Positions 39,411-49,058 of a DNA stretch of 64,000 nucleotides are shown here, in pieces. The stretch is taken from the NCBI GenBank assembly GCA_033439765.1, contig JAULSN010000010.1, positions 496,001-560,000 of the forward strand, in the 5' to 3' direction. Numbering within the stretch: position 1 is the first letter of the stretch; the number at the start of each line of letters is the position of its first letter. The notes under the pieces are model-generated. The model saw nothing but the letters and a program-made list of their open reading frames with translations, was not told where the DNA came from and did not search any database. Position numbers and translations under genes: made by a program. The stretch is from Lasiosphaeria ovina. Taxonomy: Eukaryota > Ascomycota > Sordariomycetes > Sordariales > Lasiosphaeriaceae.

Positions 39411-39740
39411 ATGTCTTCGCCCAAGAGCTCGCCGTCAGAGCGAGCCACCTCTCAGCCTTACACGCTCGTTCCAAACCTCCACGTTCCGGACCCGACGGTG
39501 CGCGAGATTGATCTGAGCAGCCACTCATGGATGATGGCAACAGTCATCGAGGACGATGACCTCATGTTTGGCGGCAAGCCGTTGAGCACCTGGTATGAGG
39601 AAGAGCGGAGGAGGCTCAGCAACGGCGGCAACAATGAGGAAGAGAGCCGCGGGAGACCACGGGAGCGATCCAGGATCGACAACACCCACCACTTACACGG
39701 GTGCAAGACAGCAGCAACAACAAAAGACGGCAAACAATAA
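39411..39740 (+). CDS. Small conserved acidic/basic protein, function unknown
   Basis: 109 aa, no signal peptide or membrane span. The central part (LVPNLHVPDPTVREIDLSSH, WMMATVIEDDDLMFGGKPLS, TWYEEERRRLS) looks evolutionarily constrained, with an acidic patch EDDD next to hydrophobic residues. Both ends are Ser- or Arg/Glu-rich and probably disordered. The start at 39411 is preferred because it has the context CAACACCATG and removes an unrelated upstream stretch; an in-frame ATG at 39354 would add 19 residues. The end is uncertain: the last 20 residues look noncoding, and an unseen intron near 39690 could replace them. The following kilobase is T-rich and may be a long 3' untranslated region. 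Confidence 0.55.
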   Translation: MSSPKSSPSERATSQPYTLVPNLHVPDPTVREIDLSSHSWMMATVIEDDDLMFGGKPLSTWYEEERRRLSNGGNNEEESRGRPRERSRIDNTHHLHGCKTAATTKDGKQ

Positions 39741-42125
39741 CAGGCTGCTTGTCGGTTTCCTGCTTGCCGTCGCCCTCGCCGTTTTTATTGCTCCCCTCGA
39801 TAATCTTTTGCGTCTACACCGGCGCCCCGGCCCGACCCAGCATCCCCACGGCATCTGGCATTCGCTGCACGGTTGCACAACAGCATTGTCACACCGAGAC
39901 TCATCAGCGCACACTCTGACTGGCTCTTTCCCCCTTTTTTCAGGACCCTCCTCGCGAGCGAGGCAGGCCTAGCCGATGGCAGCAACCTAGGCAGCAACCC
40001 AACCATACGCCACCCACCAGCCAATCATATCCGTGTGCATCTTCATCTAATTTATTGGTCACACCCGCTTCATACACCGCATACCACATTCTCACTTTTC
40101 GCATCACACAAGCCGGAAAAAGCATCTCCATCGTCTCACCGCAAGTCACCGACTAGAATCTCCCCATTTCGCCGTACGCAGGCTCTTACACACGCACACA
40201 CAGACGGGCATATTAGAACAGGTTACACTACATCCGACGTCGGCATTTTTCTTTGGGCTAGGAGTTGCATTGCTTTCATTTTTGTTTCTTTTTCTCTCTC
40301 GGCGTATGCGGGCTCTGCTTTGGATGTTTGGCTGTCTGGGTTTGTGCGTCTCGACGCCTCGACCACCGCCGCCGGACGTCTTGAAGTGGTCACACCTCGG
40401 TTTGTTGGACGACAAACCCGGGAGCTTGCGATCTCGGCGCGCCGAACCATTCGCTTCGGACGGCAGCAGTCACACACATACATACCCGCCGTCTACCGTT
40501 GTCACTACCTTGGGATTTCGGGTACTTTGCACAGTCAGCGAACACATCCACATTGCGTCATCTTTGGTTTCGTGGATACTTACTTGGCATGATCTTATGA
40601 CTCGGCATCGATGTCCTTTTTTTTATTTCTTATTGGAGGGCGTGTCATTCTCACATTTGGGCTCAATGAACATACCAGAGTTCTTTCTCTTGCACATTTT
40701 TGTGAACATCACTTACATGGGATATGGGACATTGGGACTGATGGTCTTAGACTCATTAGGAGTGAGGGCTTTCTCATGGTTAACTAACTCGTTGCTAGGA
40801 TTTTTGGTAGTTAGTCAGCGTTTTCCTTTTTTCGGACACATGTTCAGATGTTGGGACGATATAATGGTTAGAAGTCATGGAACAGGACAACTGGGAGGAA
40901 GGGACTCTTTTTTTTTCTACGGATGACTAGCGGCAAATGCATTCATGCGTTTCCTTGGCACAATTCGAGTCTTATACTGCCTACGTGTGTCCAAGTGACT
41001 GCTGAGCTAACTTGCATTGTGCGCATCGGCATGACACGTGACTGCTATCATCATTGCGTTGTGTGCGTGTGTGTTTGAGGGACAGGTGCCCGACGTTGTG
41101 GCTATTATGCCGTGACTAGGCGAACGCATAGTCAGTCAACATGAGCTGGACCAGGTGAGTACCTTAGGTAGGTAATCAAGGACCGCATGTCTTGAAACCG
41201 TGGTAGGGCTGCGTTAGGACTGTCAGTGTGTTGAGCAAGCGCGCATTATCACTTTCGACTGCTGCTGCTGCTGCTGCGGTTGTTTGTTGTTGTGATGGGA
41301 GCTACAACAGCACAGTCATGACCGAATAATCAAGAATTAAGCTTGAGGCATACTCCATTGAGGCACACATCTGTAGGAACTTTGTCATCCATTCAGTGAC
41401 CGTCCAATGATTGTGTTTATTTTTTGATTGGTGCTTGAATTGATTGAGCTACAGGATTGGTTGCGTTTTTCTCCTCAATTATTAAGTTTCATCGAGGACT
41501 GTGTTTTTAGTGCATACTGGAACACAAACAGCGACTAGCTCTCCTCCCACAACAATGTGCGAACGGTTGGACTTCAAGACAGGCTGCCTTGCTAGTGACG
41601 ACGACAGTTGTCATTGATGCCTTTTCTCAGCCTGCGTCAAGGTTCGTGGCAACGCGACATCACGCCACTTTTCTTCCGGCCAGGGCCTGCATAACCCTAA
41701 CCCGACCACAAAGTGCCCAACTGTGCCTGACCACAGCTGGGACCCCCTGTAACACGACGGCGTCGAGCTTTTCAGACGGCGTAAGAGAGGCAGGCAGGGC
41801 AGCTCGGTCAAGGCAATTGCTCATTCTCGCTGTTCCGTTTGACTTGCCCGAGTTAAGACAAGCAACAACACTCTGCACTCGAGACATGTTGGCCGGTAAC
41901 AGGTCGCATTCCGTTGGCTGCAGCACGCACAGCACACGAAAACAACCATGACACTCTCGTTGCTCGCCCCACCCGCTGCGACCCAGGAGATAACCAACCC
42001 AACGCTGCAAATCGTCGAACCATAAATTTGGCATGCAGGGGACGGATCGCGAGCTCTTCATCCCGCAACCACTGGCACCAGCAGCAGCAGAGCTCGCGCA
42101 CCACCACAACCATCGCCGCTCCAAG
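39741..42125. other. Long T-rich downstream region and spacer
   Basis: The first 1.2 kb (39741-40930) is T-rich on the plus strand, with CACACA and TTTTCTTTTT stretches. Open frames such as 40270-40926 end in low-complexity Phe/Leu codons and have no family. It could be a long 3' untranslated region or noncoding transcript of the preceding gene. Also present: GTAGGTAATCAA (41168-41179) and a (TGC)n run near 41261-41278. The right end is the promoter of the transporter gene. Confidence 0.45.
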
Positions 42126-43619
42126 ATGACGACTGGCGTAAGGGATCACCAACTCGAGCTTGATCTAGAACAACAGCGCAACCGCGATGCAGCGGCCGAC
42201 AAGGCGCCGGAGACGGCCCCGGCTGCCGTCGATCCCCACAACGCGCCCCGGCCCCGAAGAGACTCGGTGGCAACTTGCGCCCCGGCAGCGGCCGAGCTGG
42301 AGCCGCGTCTCGCCCTCGAGAAGGTGCCGACGTATATGCAGCCTAGCCTGCCATGGCGCGAGAGGCTCATGCACTTTACCTTTGCATGGTACACGTTAAC
42401 GTACGTCTCTCCCCGACTACCCTCAAACAAACCCCCAGCTGACATGTCCCTTCCCCCCCCATGAAGCATGTCGACGAGCGGCATTGCCCTGATCCTAGCA
42501 ATAACCCCGCACCGCTTCCCGGGGCTGTCATACATTGGCCTCGTCATCTTCATCCTAGACCTCGTCTTCTTCGCCATCATCTCCATCGCCCTGGTGCTGC
42601 GCTTTGTGCTGTACAAGCCCACCGTGCGGCGCGTCTTCACGCACCCGACCGAGGCGCTCTTTATCCCGACCCTGTTTCTGTCTGTCGCGGCCATCCTCAC
42701 CAACATCAAGCAGTACACGGCGCTGTTCCTGCCGGCCAACGCCGGGCCGGCGTCCCCAAGCCTGTCGGGCTTCCTGCGCGTCACCTTCTGGATCTACCTC
42801 GCCGTGACCTTCGCCTTCTCCATCATCCAGTACCACCTGCTCTTCACCGTCAAGGCCGAGCGCCGCCTGACGCTCGGCGCCATGACGCCCGCCTGGATCC
42901 TGCCCATCTTCCCCGTCATGCTGACCGGCACGCTGGCCGGGTCCTTCTCCGACACGCAGCCCGCCGACCAGGCCCTCGCCATCGACTGCGCCGGCCTCGC
43001 CGCCCAAGGCCTCGGCATTTTGGTGTCCGTCTTCTTCTTTGCCACCTACCTCCACCGCCTGATGGCCTACGGGCTCCCCGTCCAGCGCCCCGGCATGTTC
43101 ATCGCCGTCGGCCCGCCGAGCTTCACCTGCGCCGCCCTCGTCGCCATAGCCGCCGACGTGCCGCGCATCTTCGCCGCGCTGTACCCGTCGCCGTCGTCGC
43201 CGTCGTACTCGGCGGCAGCGGCAGCACCCACCACCGCCGTCATCGCGTCGGCGCTGGCCGGGCTCGGCGACACGGACACGCTGGCCGCGGGGATCCAGCT
43301 GCTGGCGCTCAGCGCGGCCGTGTTCCTGTGGGGGCTGAGCTTCTGGTTCTTCGCGTCGGCGTCGGCGGCCGTGGCCGCCGCCGGCATGCCCGACGCGCGC
43401 TTCCACCTCAGCTGGTGGAGCTTCGTGTTCCCCAACGTCGGGTTCTGCATCGCTACCGTCCGCATCGGCGCCGCGCTGCACTCGGACGGCGTCCTCTGGC
43501 TTGCCTCTGTCATGACCGCGCTGCTGTTCCTCGCGTGGCTGGTTATCGGCTATCGCTGCGTCAGGGCCGTGTACCGCCGCGAGATCGTCTGGCCGGGGCA
43601 TGATGAGGACTCGGATTGA
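42126..43619 (+). CDS. TDT/SLAC1-family C4-dicarboxylate (malate) or sulfite transporter
   Basis: Exons 42126-42400 and 42467-43619 join as AC|C (Thr) across a 66-nt intron, 475 aa. After a hydrophilic N-terminus of about 75 residues, the membrane part has about ten spans. Motifs typical of the tellurite-resistance/dicarboxylate transporter fold are present: RLMHFTFAWYTLTMSTSGIALIL at the first span, FPGLSYIGLVIFILDLV, AWILPIFPVMLTGTLAG, PSFTCAALVAIA and SWWSFVFPNVGFCIAT. Relatives are the Schizosaccharomyces malate permease Mae1 and the Ssu1 sulfite pump. The sequence reads closer to the malic acid group, but substrate choice cannot be settled by eye. The N-terminal start at 42126 gives a short Gln/Asp-rich cytosolic tail. 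Plasma membrane location is expected. Confidence 0.88.
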
Positions 43620-44107
43620 TGATGTTTTGTGTTTTTCTTTCTTTCGGTTTTCTTTTTTTTTTTTTTTTTTTTTTTCTTTCGTTCTTCTGGCGCCTGCTCT
43701 AATTAATTACTGGCTTCTCTCTGCAATGTGTGAGAGGTCATGCATGACAAAGTCCACGCTGCGCTACCTGCTAATTTGTATTTGACTGGACATAGACTGG
43801 GTAGATTGGTTTCTTTTCTTTTCCATGGGGTTTGATCTGGGAGCGTGGCTAGAACCTAGACGGAATACGGCGTTTTAATTCTTTTTGATGATGATAACGG
43901 TTCATTAGTGAATTTAGACGGGGCTTATTTCATGCCGTAAATTTAAGAGCCTAGTTTTCTTGTCATTACAAGTTCCTTGTGAACGTGTCGAGCAACGGCG
44001 GTCAACATAGTGAAGCCATCAACTACTTGCATATAACTAACATCAACAAACAAAAAGCAAACAGACCCCTAGTGACCAGCACCGCGACCGGCAAAAGTAT
44101 ATGCATA
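43620..44107. other. 3' flank of the transporter gene
   Basis: Begins with a run of about 23 T (43652-43674), then AT-rich sequence with no coding signal up to the tRNA-like gene. Marks the left edge of the accessory island. Confidence 0.55.
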
Positions 44108-44178
44108 TTCAGATACCAGGAATCGAACCCGGGGCTAGTCAGTGAGAGTCACTGATGTTACCGTTGCACCATACCCGA
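44108..44178 (-). tRNA. tRNA-Glu (CTC), possibly degenerate
   Basis: Reading the minus strand from 44178: acceptor strand TCGGGTA pairs with TATCTGA (two G-T pairs). The D arm has AACGGTA. The anticodon loop CTCTCAC carries CTC (Glu), with T before the anticodon. The T arm CCGGG-TTCGATT-CCTGG is a complete five-pair stem with one G-T. The discriminator base is A at 44108. The anticodon stem AGTGA/TGACT has one G-G mismatch, and the D stem is weak. These point to a tRNA-Glu that may be on its way to a pseudogene. No intron is visible. Confidence 0.65.
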
Positions 44179-44798
44179 TTGATCTTGTTGTTCCTCAAGT
44201 CGTGTGTGCGACAGGGGAAGCTTGTTGGACTTGTGCTGCGCGGGTAAATATATTAAGATAGACCACGTCTGTCACTTACCCGGCCCGCCGGGTCCCTTGG
44301 CGAAAGCGGAACCCCCTGGACTATTGTCTGACCTCTAGCTCTATTTGGTCCTGGTAATTCCCTACCATATCCCATTTGCAACATGTCTCTACGAACAAGA
44401 ACTAGTCCAATGTCAGAAGACAGGAGAAGCTTGGGACTCTAATTCCAACCCCGGACTTAATTAGTATCTGGCCATCAAATCAGGCATTACAGCTTATTAA
44501 GAAACCGGGTTATCTTCGTGTACACGAACAACGCCAGGCTTTCCGCTTGATTAAGCCTTCCGCAAACGGCCTGTCTATGTGGGCGGTCGATTTTTCCGTT
44601 GGCCAAGTCTTCATCTTCCGCGGCCGTCTGGATATCTGTCGCCGTCATGATATAACTGCCCCTCAACGCTACCGGCATAAGCATCGACAACGACCTGCTG
44701 ACGCCGCCAATACCTCGAGTGTCTTCCGATGGGCTCAATTCCCGGTAATTCGCGTCGTCGCACACCAGCAAGTTCCGAGCGGGACTCCGAGTCTGCCC
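44179..44798. other. Spacer between tRNA-like gene and GTPase fragment
   Basis: On the minus strand the frame of the GTPase fragment stays open for another 95 codons after the stop at 44799 (to 44487), but the sequence there has no recognisable family. No other feature seen. Confidence 0.4.
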
Positions 44799-45165
44799 CT
44801 ACCCGGCAACGCCAGCATGGCGCGCCTGCTCATCATGCAGCCTGGCGCGCTCCTCTTGGACCTCACGCTGCACGCGGCGCCGCTCATGTTCTTCAACAAT
44901 TACGGGGCCGGCGCCCGTGGCCTCGAGGGGCACGCCGGCAGCAAGCTCGCGCTCGAGACTGGTCAGGAGCGTCGCCGCACCCCCGTCTGACTCTGCGGCA
45001 GCCTGCTGGTCGGCCAGCAAGCGGTTTAGCACGTCGCACGCGGACGCGTGCGTGCCGTCGAACCGCATCGCGCTGGCGTCCCCGGCCGTGAGGTCGGCCC
45101 AGTGCGCCGGCGACGCGAGGAGCTGTGCCTCGCGGCGGCGGCACTCGTAAATCTCGGTAATATCA
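44799..45165 (-). pseudogene. AIG1-like GTPase gene, 3' fragment
   Basis: The minus strand from about 45165 reads EIYECRRREAQLLASPAHW, then AMRFDGTHASACDVLNRLLA, then LERELAAGVPLEATGAG, with a charged coiled-coil end (EEHERRRVQREVQEERARL), and stops at 44801-44799. This is the part that follows the G domain in fungal AIG1/GIMAP-like GTPases: RFDGT plus a helix, then a coiled coil. It resembles, without being identical to, the region after the G domain of the plus-strand gene at 45909. No P-loop or DxxG segment is found upstream on this strand; the sequence turns abruptly AT-rich at about 45165. It is therefore a 5'-truncated gene copy. A spliced relation to some exon further away is unlikely. 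Confidence 0.6.
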
Positions 45166-45220
45166 CTAAGTGAACTTAGTATAAAGAAAATCTTAACTTT
45201 ATTTTAAAAGTTTAATAAAA

Positions 45221-45242
45221 TACGTAGCTACGTAGCTACGTA
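45221..45242. repeat. Perfect 22-bp palindrome, period 8
   Basis: Two and three-quarter copies of the unit TACGTAGC, giving a sequence identical to its own reverse complement. Flanked by TTTAATAAAA on the left. Confidence 0.9.
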
Positions 45243-45283
45243 CTCCTTAGTTAGCTAAACATCGGCTATATACGTACCGCTAG

Positions 45284-45299
45284 GCCGAGGCACCTCGGC
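45284..45299. repeat. 7-bp inverted repeat with 2-nt loop
   Basis: GCCGAGG-CA-CCTCGGC, a GC-rich hairpin within an AT-rich segment. Not followed by a T run, so not a bacterial-type terminator. Confidence 0.85.
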
Positions 45300-45417
45300 T
45301 GTAGAAAAAAGCTAATAATACACTTTTTCTAATAACCGAAGGAAAATAAGGCCAACTGGCCTGTAGGGTTTATTTTTGGAGTATGTGGAAGTCTTAGATT
45401 GTATGTGAATTTTTGTG

Positions 45418-45427
45418 TATATATAAG
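45418..45427 (+). promoter_or_regulatory. TATA box upstream of the GTPase gene
   Basis: TATATATAAG followed by a CT-rich stretch (CTTCCCTCCCTCCTTTT), a usual fungal promoter pattern. The distance to the ATG at 45909 is about 480 bp, which implies a long leader or a leader intron. Confidence 0.45.
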
Positions 45428-45908
45428 GGGCTTCCCTCCCTCCTTTTCGCACACTTCTTTCTTCCTTCTACATCAACAATTCAACCATTCCTTCAACCAC
45501 CACTTCCAACATACCATTCTGACCGGCCTGTGACTACTGTGGAGCCCACAAATCATCCTGGAAGACCTTGACTTTGGTAAATCATCCTTGCTGACTTGCA
45601 CTCTTATTCTTCCACATATAGAGTCCCAGACTCTAACACAATACCGCCTTTTAGGCACTTTTCATCAAACCAACACCGTCGCCACCCCCGAGTTTAGATA
45701 AACGTGTGCTCCTGCTTGAGAGGCGTTTGCTAGACGCCTCGGTACATTAAACGCCCACTGCCCAAGCTCCGGCATATTTAACTTCGCAGTCCACACTAGT
45801 TTCCACTCTCAAACCCTTCCCGCATGTCCTGTTCACCTTTAGGTCCAAGATATCTGATCATTTGAACCTGCTCCTCGTTTCTTAGGACTAGCACACAACA
45901 GCCACATC

Positions 45909-46837
45909 ATGGTGGGTTCGGATATCTTGATCGCCGTAAGTGCCTGCCCACGTCGTTCGCCTGTCCAGCACAATCTGACACGCTCGCCAGGTCATCGGCG
46001 TCACGGGGGCGGGCAAAACCAGCTTCGTCGCCCAGGCATCGGGGCGCCAGGACCTCGAGACTAGCCACGACATCGAGTCATGTAAGTCTACCTACCAATA
46101 CCACTGACACACCCCAGAGTGTTTGCTCACAGATGCTCTGATAAAAAACAGGCGCCCAGTCCGTCGTGCCCGTCAAGTGCACCATCGACGGGCAGGTGGT
46201 GACGCTGATCGACACGCCCGGGTTCGACGACTCGCGGCGCAACGAGGTGCAGATTCTCAAGCTAGTCGCGACGTACCTGAGCTTGACGCACGGCGCGGGC
46301 AAGCGGCTGACGGGGATCGTGTTCGTGCAGCCCATGGAGGCGGCGCGGTTGACAGGCAGCGAGCTGCTGCGCACGACCGTGTTCCGCAAGCTACTAGGCG
46401 CCGACGCGTACCGCCGCGTCGTCATCGCCCCGACCATGTGGGAGCACCTGGGCGAGGCAGCCGCCGCGGCGCGTCAGGAGCAGCGCGTGCGGCGCGAGGA
46501 CGTCTGGGGCCACATGGTGGCCCAGGGCGCTGTCGTGATGCGACACTCGGATAATGCGCTGTCGGCGGCTGCTATTGTGCGGCACCTCGTGGCCTTTGCA
46601 GACGGCGGCCGCCACGCCGAGCCGCAGATCCAGCGCGAGCGAGCTGCCAACGGCGGCAACCTGGCCGAGACCGCCGCCGGCCGCCGCCTCGACTTCGAGC
46701 TGGGCGAGGCCAAGATCGCCGAGCTGCGCCGCGAGCATCTTGCCAGGGCCGACGAGATCAATAAGCTGCGCGCCGAGGTCGACATGCTGTACGAGGAGCG
46801 CGAAGACTTGCAGCGAATGTGCTGGCAACTGTCCTAA
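45909..46837 (+). CDS. AIG1/GIMAP-like GTPase, C-terminus cut by a transposon
   Basis: Exons 45909-45935, 45991-46081 and 46152-46837 join in frame to 267 aa. G1 (P-loop) is VIGVTGAGKTSFVAQASG at the start of exon 2. G3 is TLIDTPGFDDSRRNE. TGIVFVQPMEAARLTGSELL and VIAPTMWEHLGEAAAA stand where the G4 region lies in fungal AIG1-like proteins, whose fourth motif is normally TMWD-like. A Glu/Arg coiled coil follows (IAELRREHLARADEINKLRAE). Such proteins are GTP-binding switches of unknown role in fungi, often found in variable copy number. The TAA at 46835-46837 is made of the TA target site and the first base of the transposon, so the original frame ran further. Start chosen as the first ATG giving MVGSDILIAVIG. 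Expression and function of the shortened protein are uncertain. Confidence 0.75.
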
Positions 46838-46876
46838 GTTGACCATACCTATTTTGGCCACGCCCACTTTTGGCCC
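46837..46876 (+). repeat. Left terminal inverted repeat
   Basis: 40 bp, identical to the reverse complement of 48677-48716 except base 29 (C against G). The similarity goes on for a few more bases after a second C/G difference at base 41. Confidence 0.93.
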
Positions 46877-47011
46877 CTGCGCAAGCCACCATGCACTTAC
46901 ACCAAATGTGATGACCTGTTTTTTCTTCAACACACCGCAACTTCCCCAAAACAACACCAAATTTCTTCATTTCTACTACAAACGACAGCTCTTTGAGTAC
47001 TTTTTCGAACG

Positions 47012-48614
47012 ATGCCTGAATACAACGAACTGGAAATGCTGCAGGCGATGCAAAAGGTACGCGAAGGCATTCCGGTGCGTCGCGCGGCTCTGGAATGTGG
47101 CGTTCCACGGTCCTCTCTTCGCCACCGTCTGGCAGGCCACAAATCGCGCCATATTGCATTCGAACACATGCAGGGCCTTACGCACGCTACGGAAGCCCGG
47201 CTGGCCGAGTGGATCCTCTTTCAAGGCGCTCTCGGCCTGCCTCCGACGCATGCGCAGGTCCGGGAGTTCGCCCGCCGGCTAGCCGTGGAGGGAGGGAAGC
47301 CGGACTGCGTAGGACCGAAGTGGTTGCGCGGCTTCCTGGCCCGGAACCCGTCAATCCGGACCCAGCGAGCCCGGCGCATGGATCCGGCCCGCATCAACGG
47401 CGCCACGGTACCAATTATCACGGCTTGGTTCAACTACCTGGCCCTCCCGGCAGTCCGCCTGATCAAGCCGGAGAACCGTTGGAATAAAGACGAGACTGGC
47501 CTTCAAGAGGGCCAGGGTTCCAACGGCACGGTTCTCGGCGGTGCTGAACACAGAGCCCTAATCAAAAAGCAGCCCGGATCACGGAATTGGACTACCTTCG
47601 TGGAATGCATCTCTGCAACAGGCAGAGCATTGCCTCCTTTGGTGATTATGAAGGGGTAAAACCTTGCAACAACAGCACTACCCAACGAAGATGGGTCCTT
47701 TTAAAGGCTGGAGCTTCACCAGCCAGGAAAAAGGCTGGATTGACGATGCCGCTGCCTTGGAATGGCTTCATAAGGTCTTCCTTCCTAACACCGGCACAAA
47801 GAACAACGAACGCCGGCTCCTCATCGTTGACGGCCACGGCAGTCATACAACTGATGAATATATGTGGGTATGCTTCCAAAACAACATTCAGCTTCTTTAC
47901 CTACCGGCACATTCATCACACGTGCTTCAGCCGCTTGATTTGTCCGTTTTCTCGCCCTTGAAGCGGGCTTACCGGAAGGAGCTCAACAATATACCCCGGT
48001 GTTCTGATTCAACGGTCGCCGGCCGCCGCATTATGTTGATTTGTTATAAAAAAGCCCGGGACTTGGCATTACGGCCCGAGAATTGCACAGCGGGCTGGCA
48101 TGCTTCCGGCTTGTGGCCGGTAAACAAGCAAAAACCACTTAGGAACCCTTTGGTGCTAAAAAACAGCAATAAAGTCATCACCAATACAGCTTCAGCCGCC
48201 CTGGAGGAAGCCCGGGATGCGGCTCACCAACAATAAGAGTTGCTTGATGATTACGGCACTTGGAAGACCCCCCACAAGGTCGCGGACCTAACTATTGCCC
48301 TAGCCAAAATCAACATAAGCTCCCCGGCTCGTAGGGCACGTCATCACCTATTCAGGAAGGTCAGGAAGGCATTCAGCCATAAGGACTTTGAGTTGGCTAG
48401 GCTCAGGCGCGAAAATGAGGCTCTGAAGGCCGAGATTGAGCACAGGAAGGGAGCCAAAAAGAAGAAGGTCGAATTGAGCCCAAATTCGAAGTTTGCCACG
48501 ATAAAACACATTCGGCGCGCGCAGAGGGCAGTGGGGCGTGATGTTGATAGTTCTAGCGAATCAGAGGGCGTGGAAGAGATCGAGGAAGTCGAAAGTTGCA
48601 TGTTTATTAGTTGA
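47012..48614 (+). pseudogene. pogo-like transposase gene, two lesions
   Basis: The frame begins MPEYNELEMLQAMQKVREG with a helix-turn-helix (VRRAALECGVPRSSLRHRL), then a CENP-B-like part (AEWILFQGALGLPPTHAQ, KWLRGFLARNPSIR). The DDE domain shows NRWNKDETGLQEG, LLIVDGHGSHTTDEYM and LLYLPAHSSHVLQPLDLSVFSPLKRAYRKEL. These fit the fungal pogo/Fot-type family, whose catalytic Asp residues lie in the first two of these motifs. Lesion 1: one extra base in GGGTAAAACC at about 47657 shifts the frame and creates a TAA. Lesion 2: an in-frame TAA at 48234-48236 after CAACAA, most simply from CAA by C-to-T. After it the frame continues to 48614 with a charged coiled coil (RLRRENEALKAEIEHRKGAKK). The product cannot be full length as it stands. 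Confidence 0.88.
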
Positions 48615-48676
48615 TTTGTTGTTTTTCTACGTACTTGAATGTAGGGTGTCGTTCATGTAAGTGGGCGGCGCCGCAC

Positions 48677-48716
48677 GGGCCAAAAGTCGGCGTGGCCAAA
48701 ATAGGTATGGTCAACT
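48677..48716 (-). repeat. Right terminal inverted repeat
   Basis: Partner of 46837-46876, one mismatch in 40 bp. Followed by the TA duplication at 48717-48718. Confidence 0.93.
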
Positions 48717-49058
48717 TATATATGGAATGGCATGGTTTCCGGCTATTACAAGTTTGGACACTTTCTCATTTGACTGAAATTAAGTTGATTGCCGTAATTA
48801 GTTCTAATAAGAGAATTGTCATATAATATAAGCCATGAGTCGTTGAGTCCGCAGGGCAGCTTTTCCAGATGCAGTCATCAAAGGGGTGTAAACAAAGCGC
48901 TCGTCAGTTTCCCGTCAACCGGGCCGCTATCTTCCTTCAATCCCACAATGCCAATCCAATCAACAAAGCGAGCGAGCGAGCTTAACACACTCAGTCGCCA
49001 AGCGATCTGCAAGCACTTCCATCCCCACCGCTCAATCCACGACATTAATCATCAATCA
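48717..49058. other. Flank of the transposon insertion
   Basis: Right after the TA, the frame that the GTPase gene would use without the transposon stays open for about 35 codons to the TAA at 48824-48826. That stretch is AT-rich and unlike GTPase coding sequence. The rest is the 3' flank of the GPI-protein gene. Confidence 0.4.

Larger units (their letters stand above)
45166..45908. other. AT-rich palindromic segment and GTPase promoter
   Basis: 45166-45380 is strongly AT-rich and carries a perfect 22-bp palindrome (45221-45242) and a hairpin (45284-45299). It may be a decayed transposable element end. From about 45400 on, composition returns to normal, with a TATA element at 45418 and a pyrimidine-rich leader of nearly 480 bp before the GTPase start codon. 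Confidence 0.5.
46837..48716 (+). mobile_element. pogo-like (Tc1/mariner superfamily) DNA transposon, 1880 bp
   Basis: The element starts AGTTGACCATACCTATTT and ends with its inverted complement; both ends are flanked by TA (46835-46836 and 48717-48718), the target duplication of the Tc1/mariner superfamily. The 40-bp terminal inverted repeats differ at one position. Inside is one plus-strand transposase gene with an N-terminal helix-turn-helix/CENP-B-type DNA-binding part and a DDE domain. The near-perfect repeats and small number of gene lesions indicate a fairly young insertion. It lies at the 3' end of the GTPase coding region. Confidence 0.92.

Noticed and set aside
40270..40926. 218-codon plus-strand frame rich in Phe/Leu
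   Set aside because: Comes from T-rich sequence; hydrophobic residues follow from composition, not from a membrane protein pattern.
42555..43601. 348-codon minus-strand frame and 380-codon second plus frame over the dicarboxylate transporter
   Set aside because: Both are low-complexity Gly/Arg/His readings of the transporter gene in wrong frames.
45284..45299. GC hairpin as a transcription terminator
   Set aside because: Fungal RNA polymerase II does not use hairpin-type terminators, and no T run follows.
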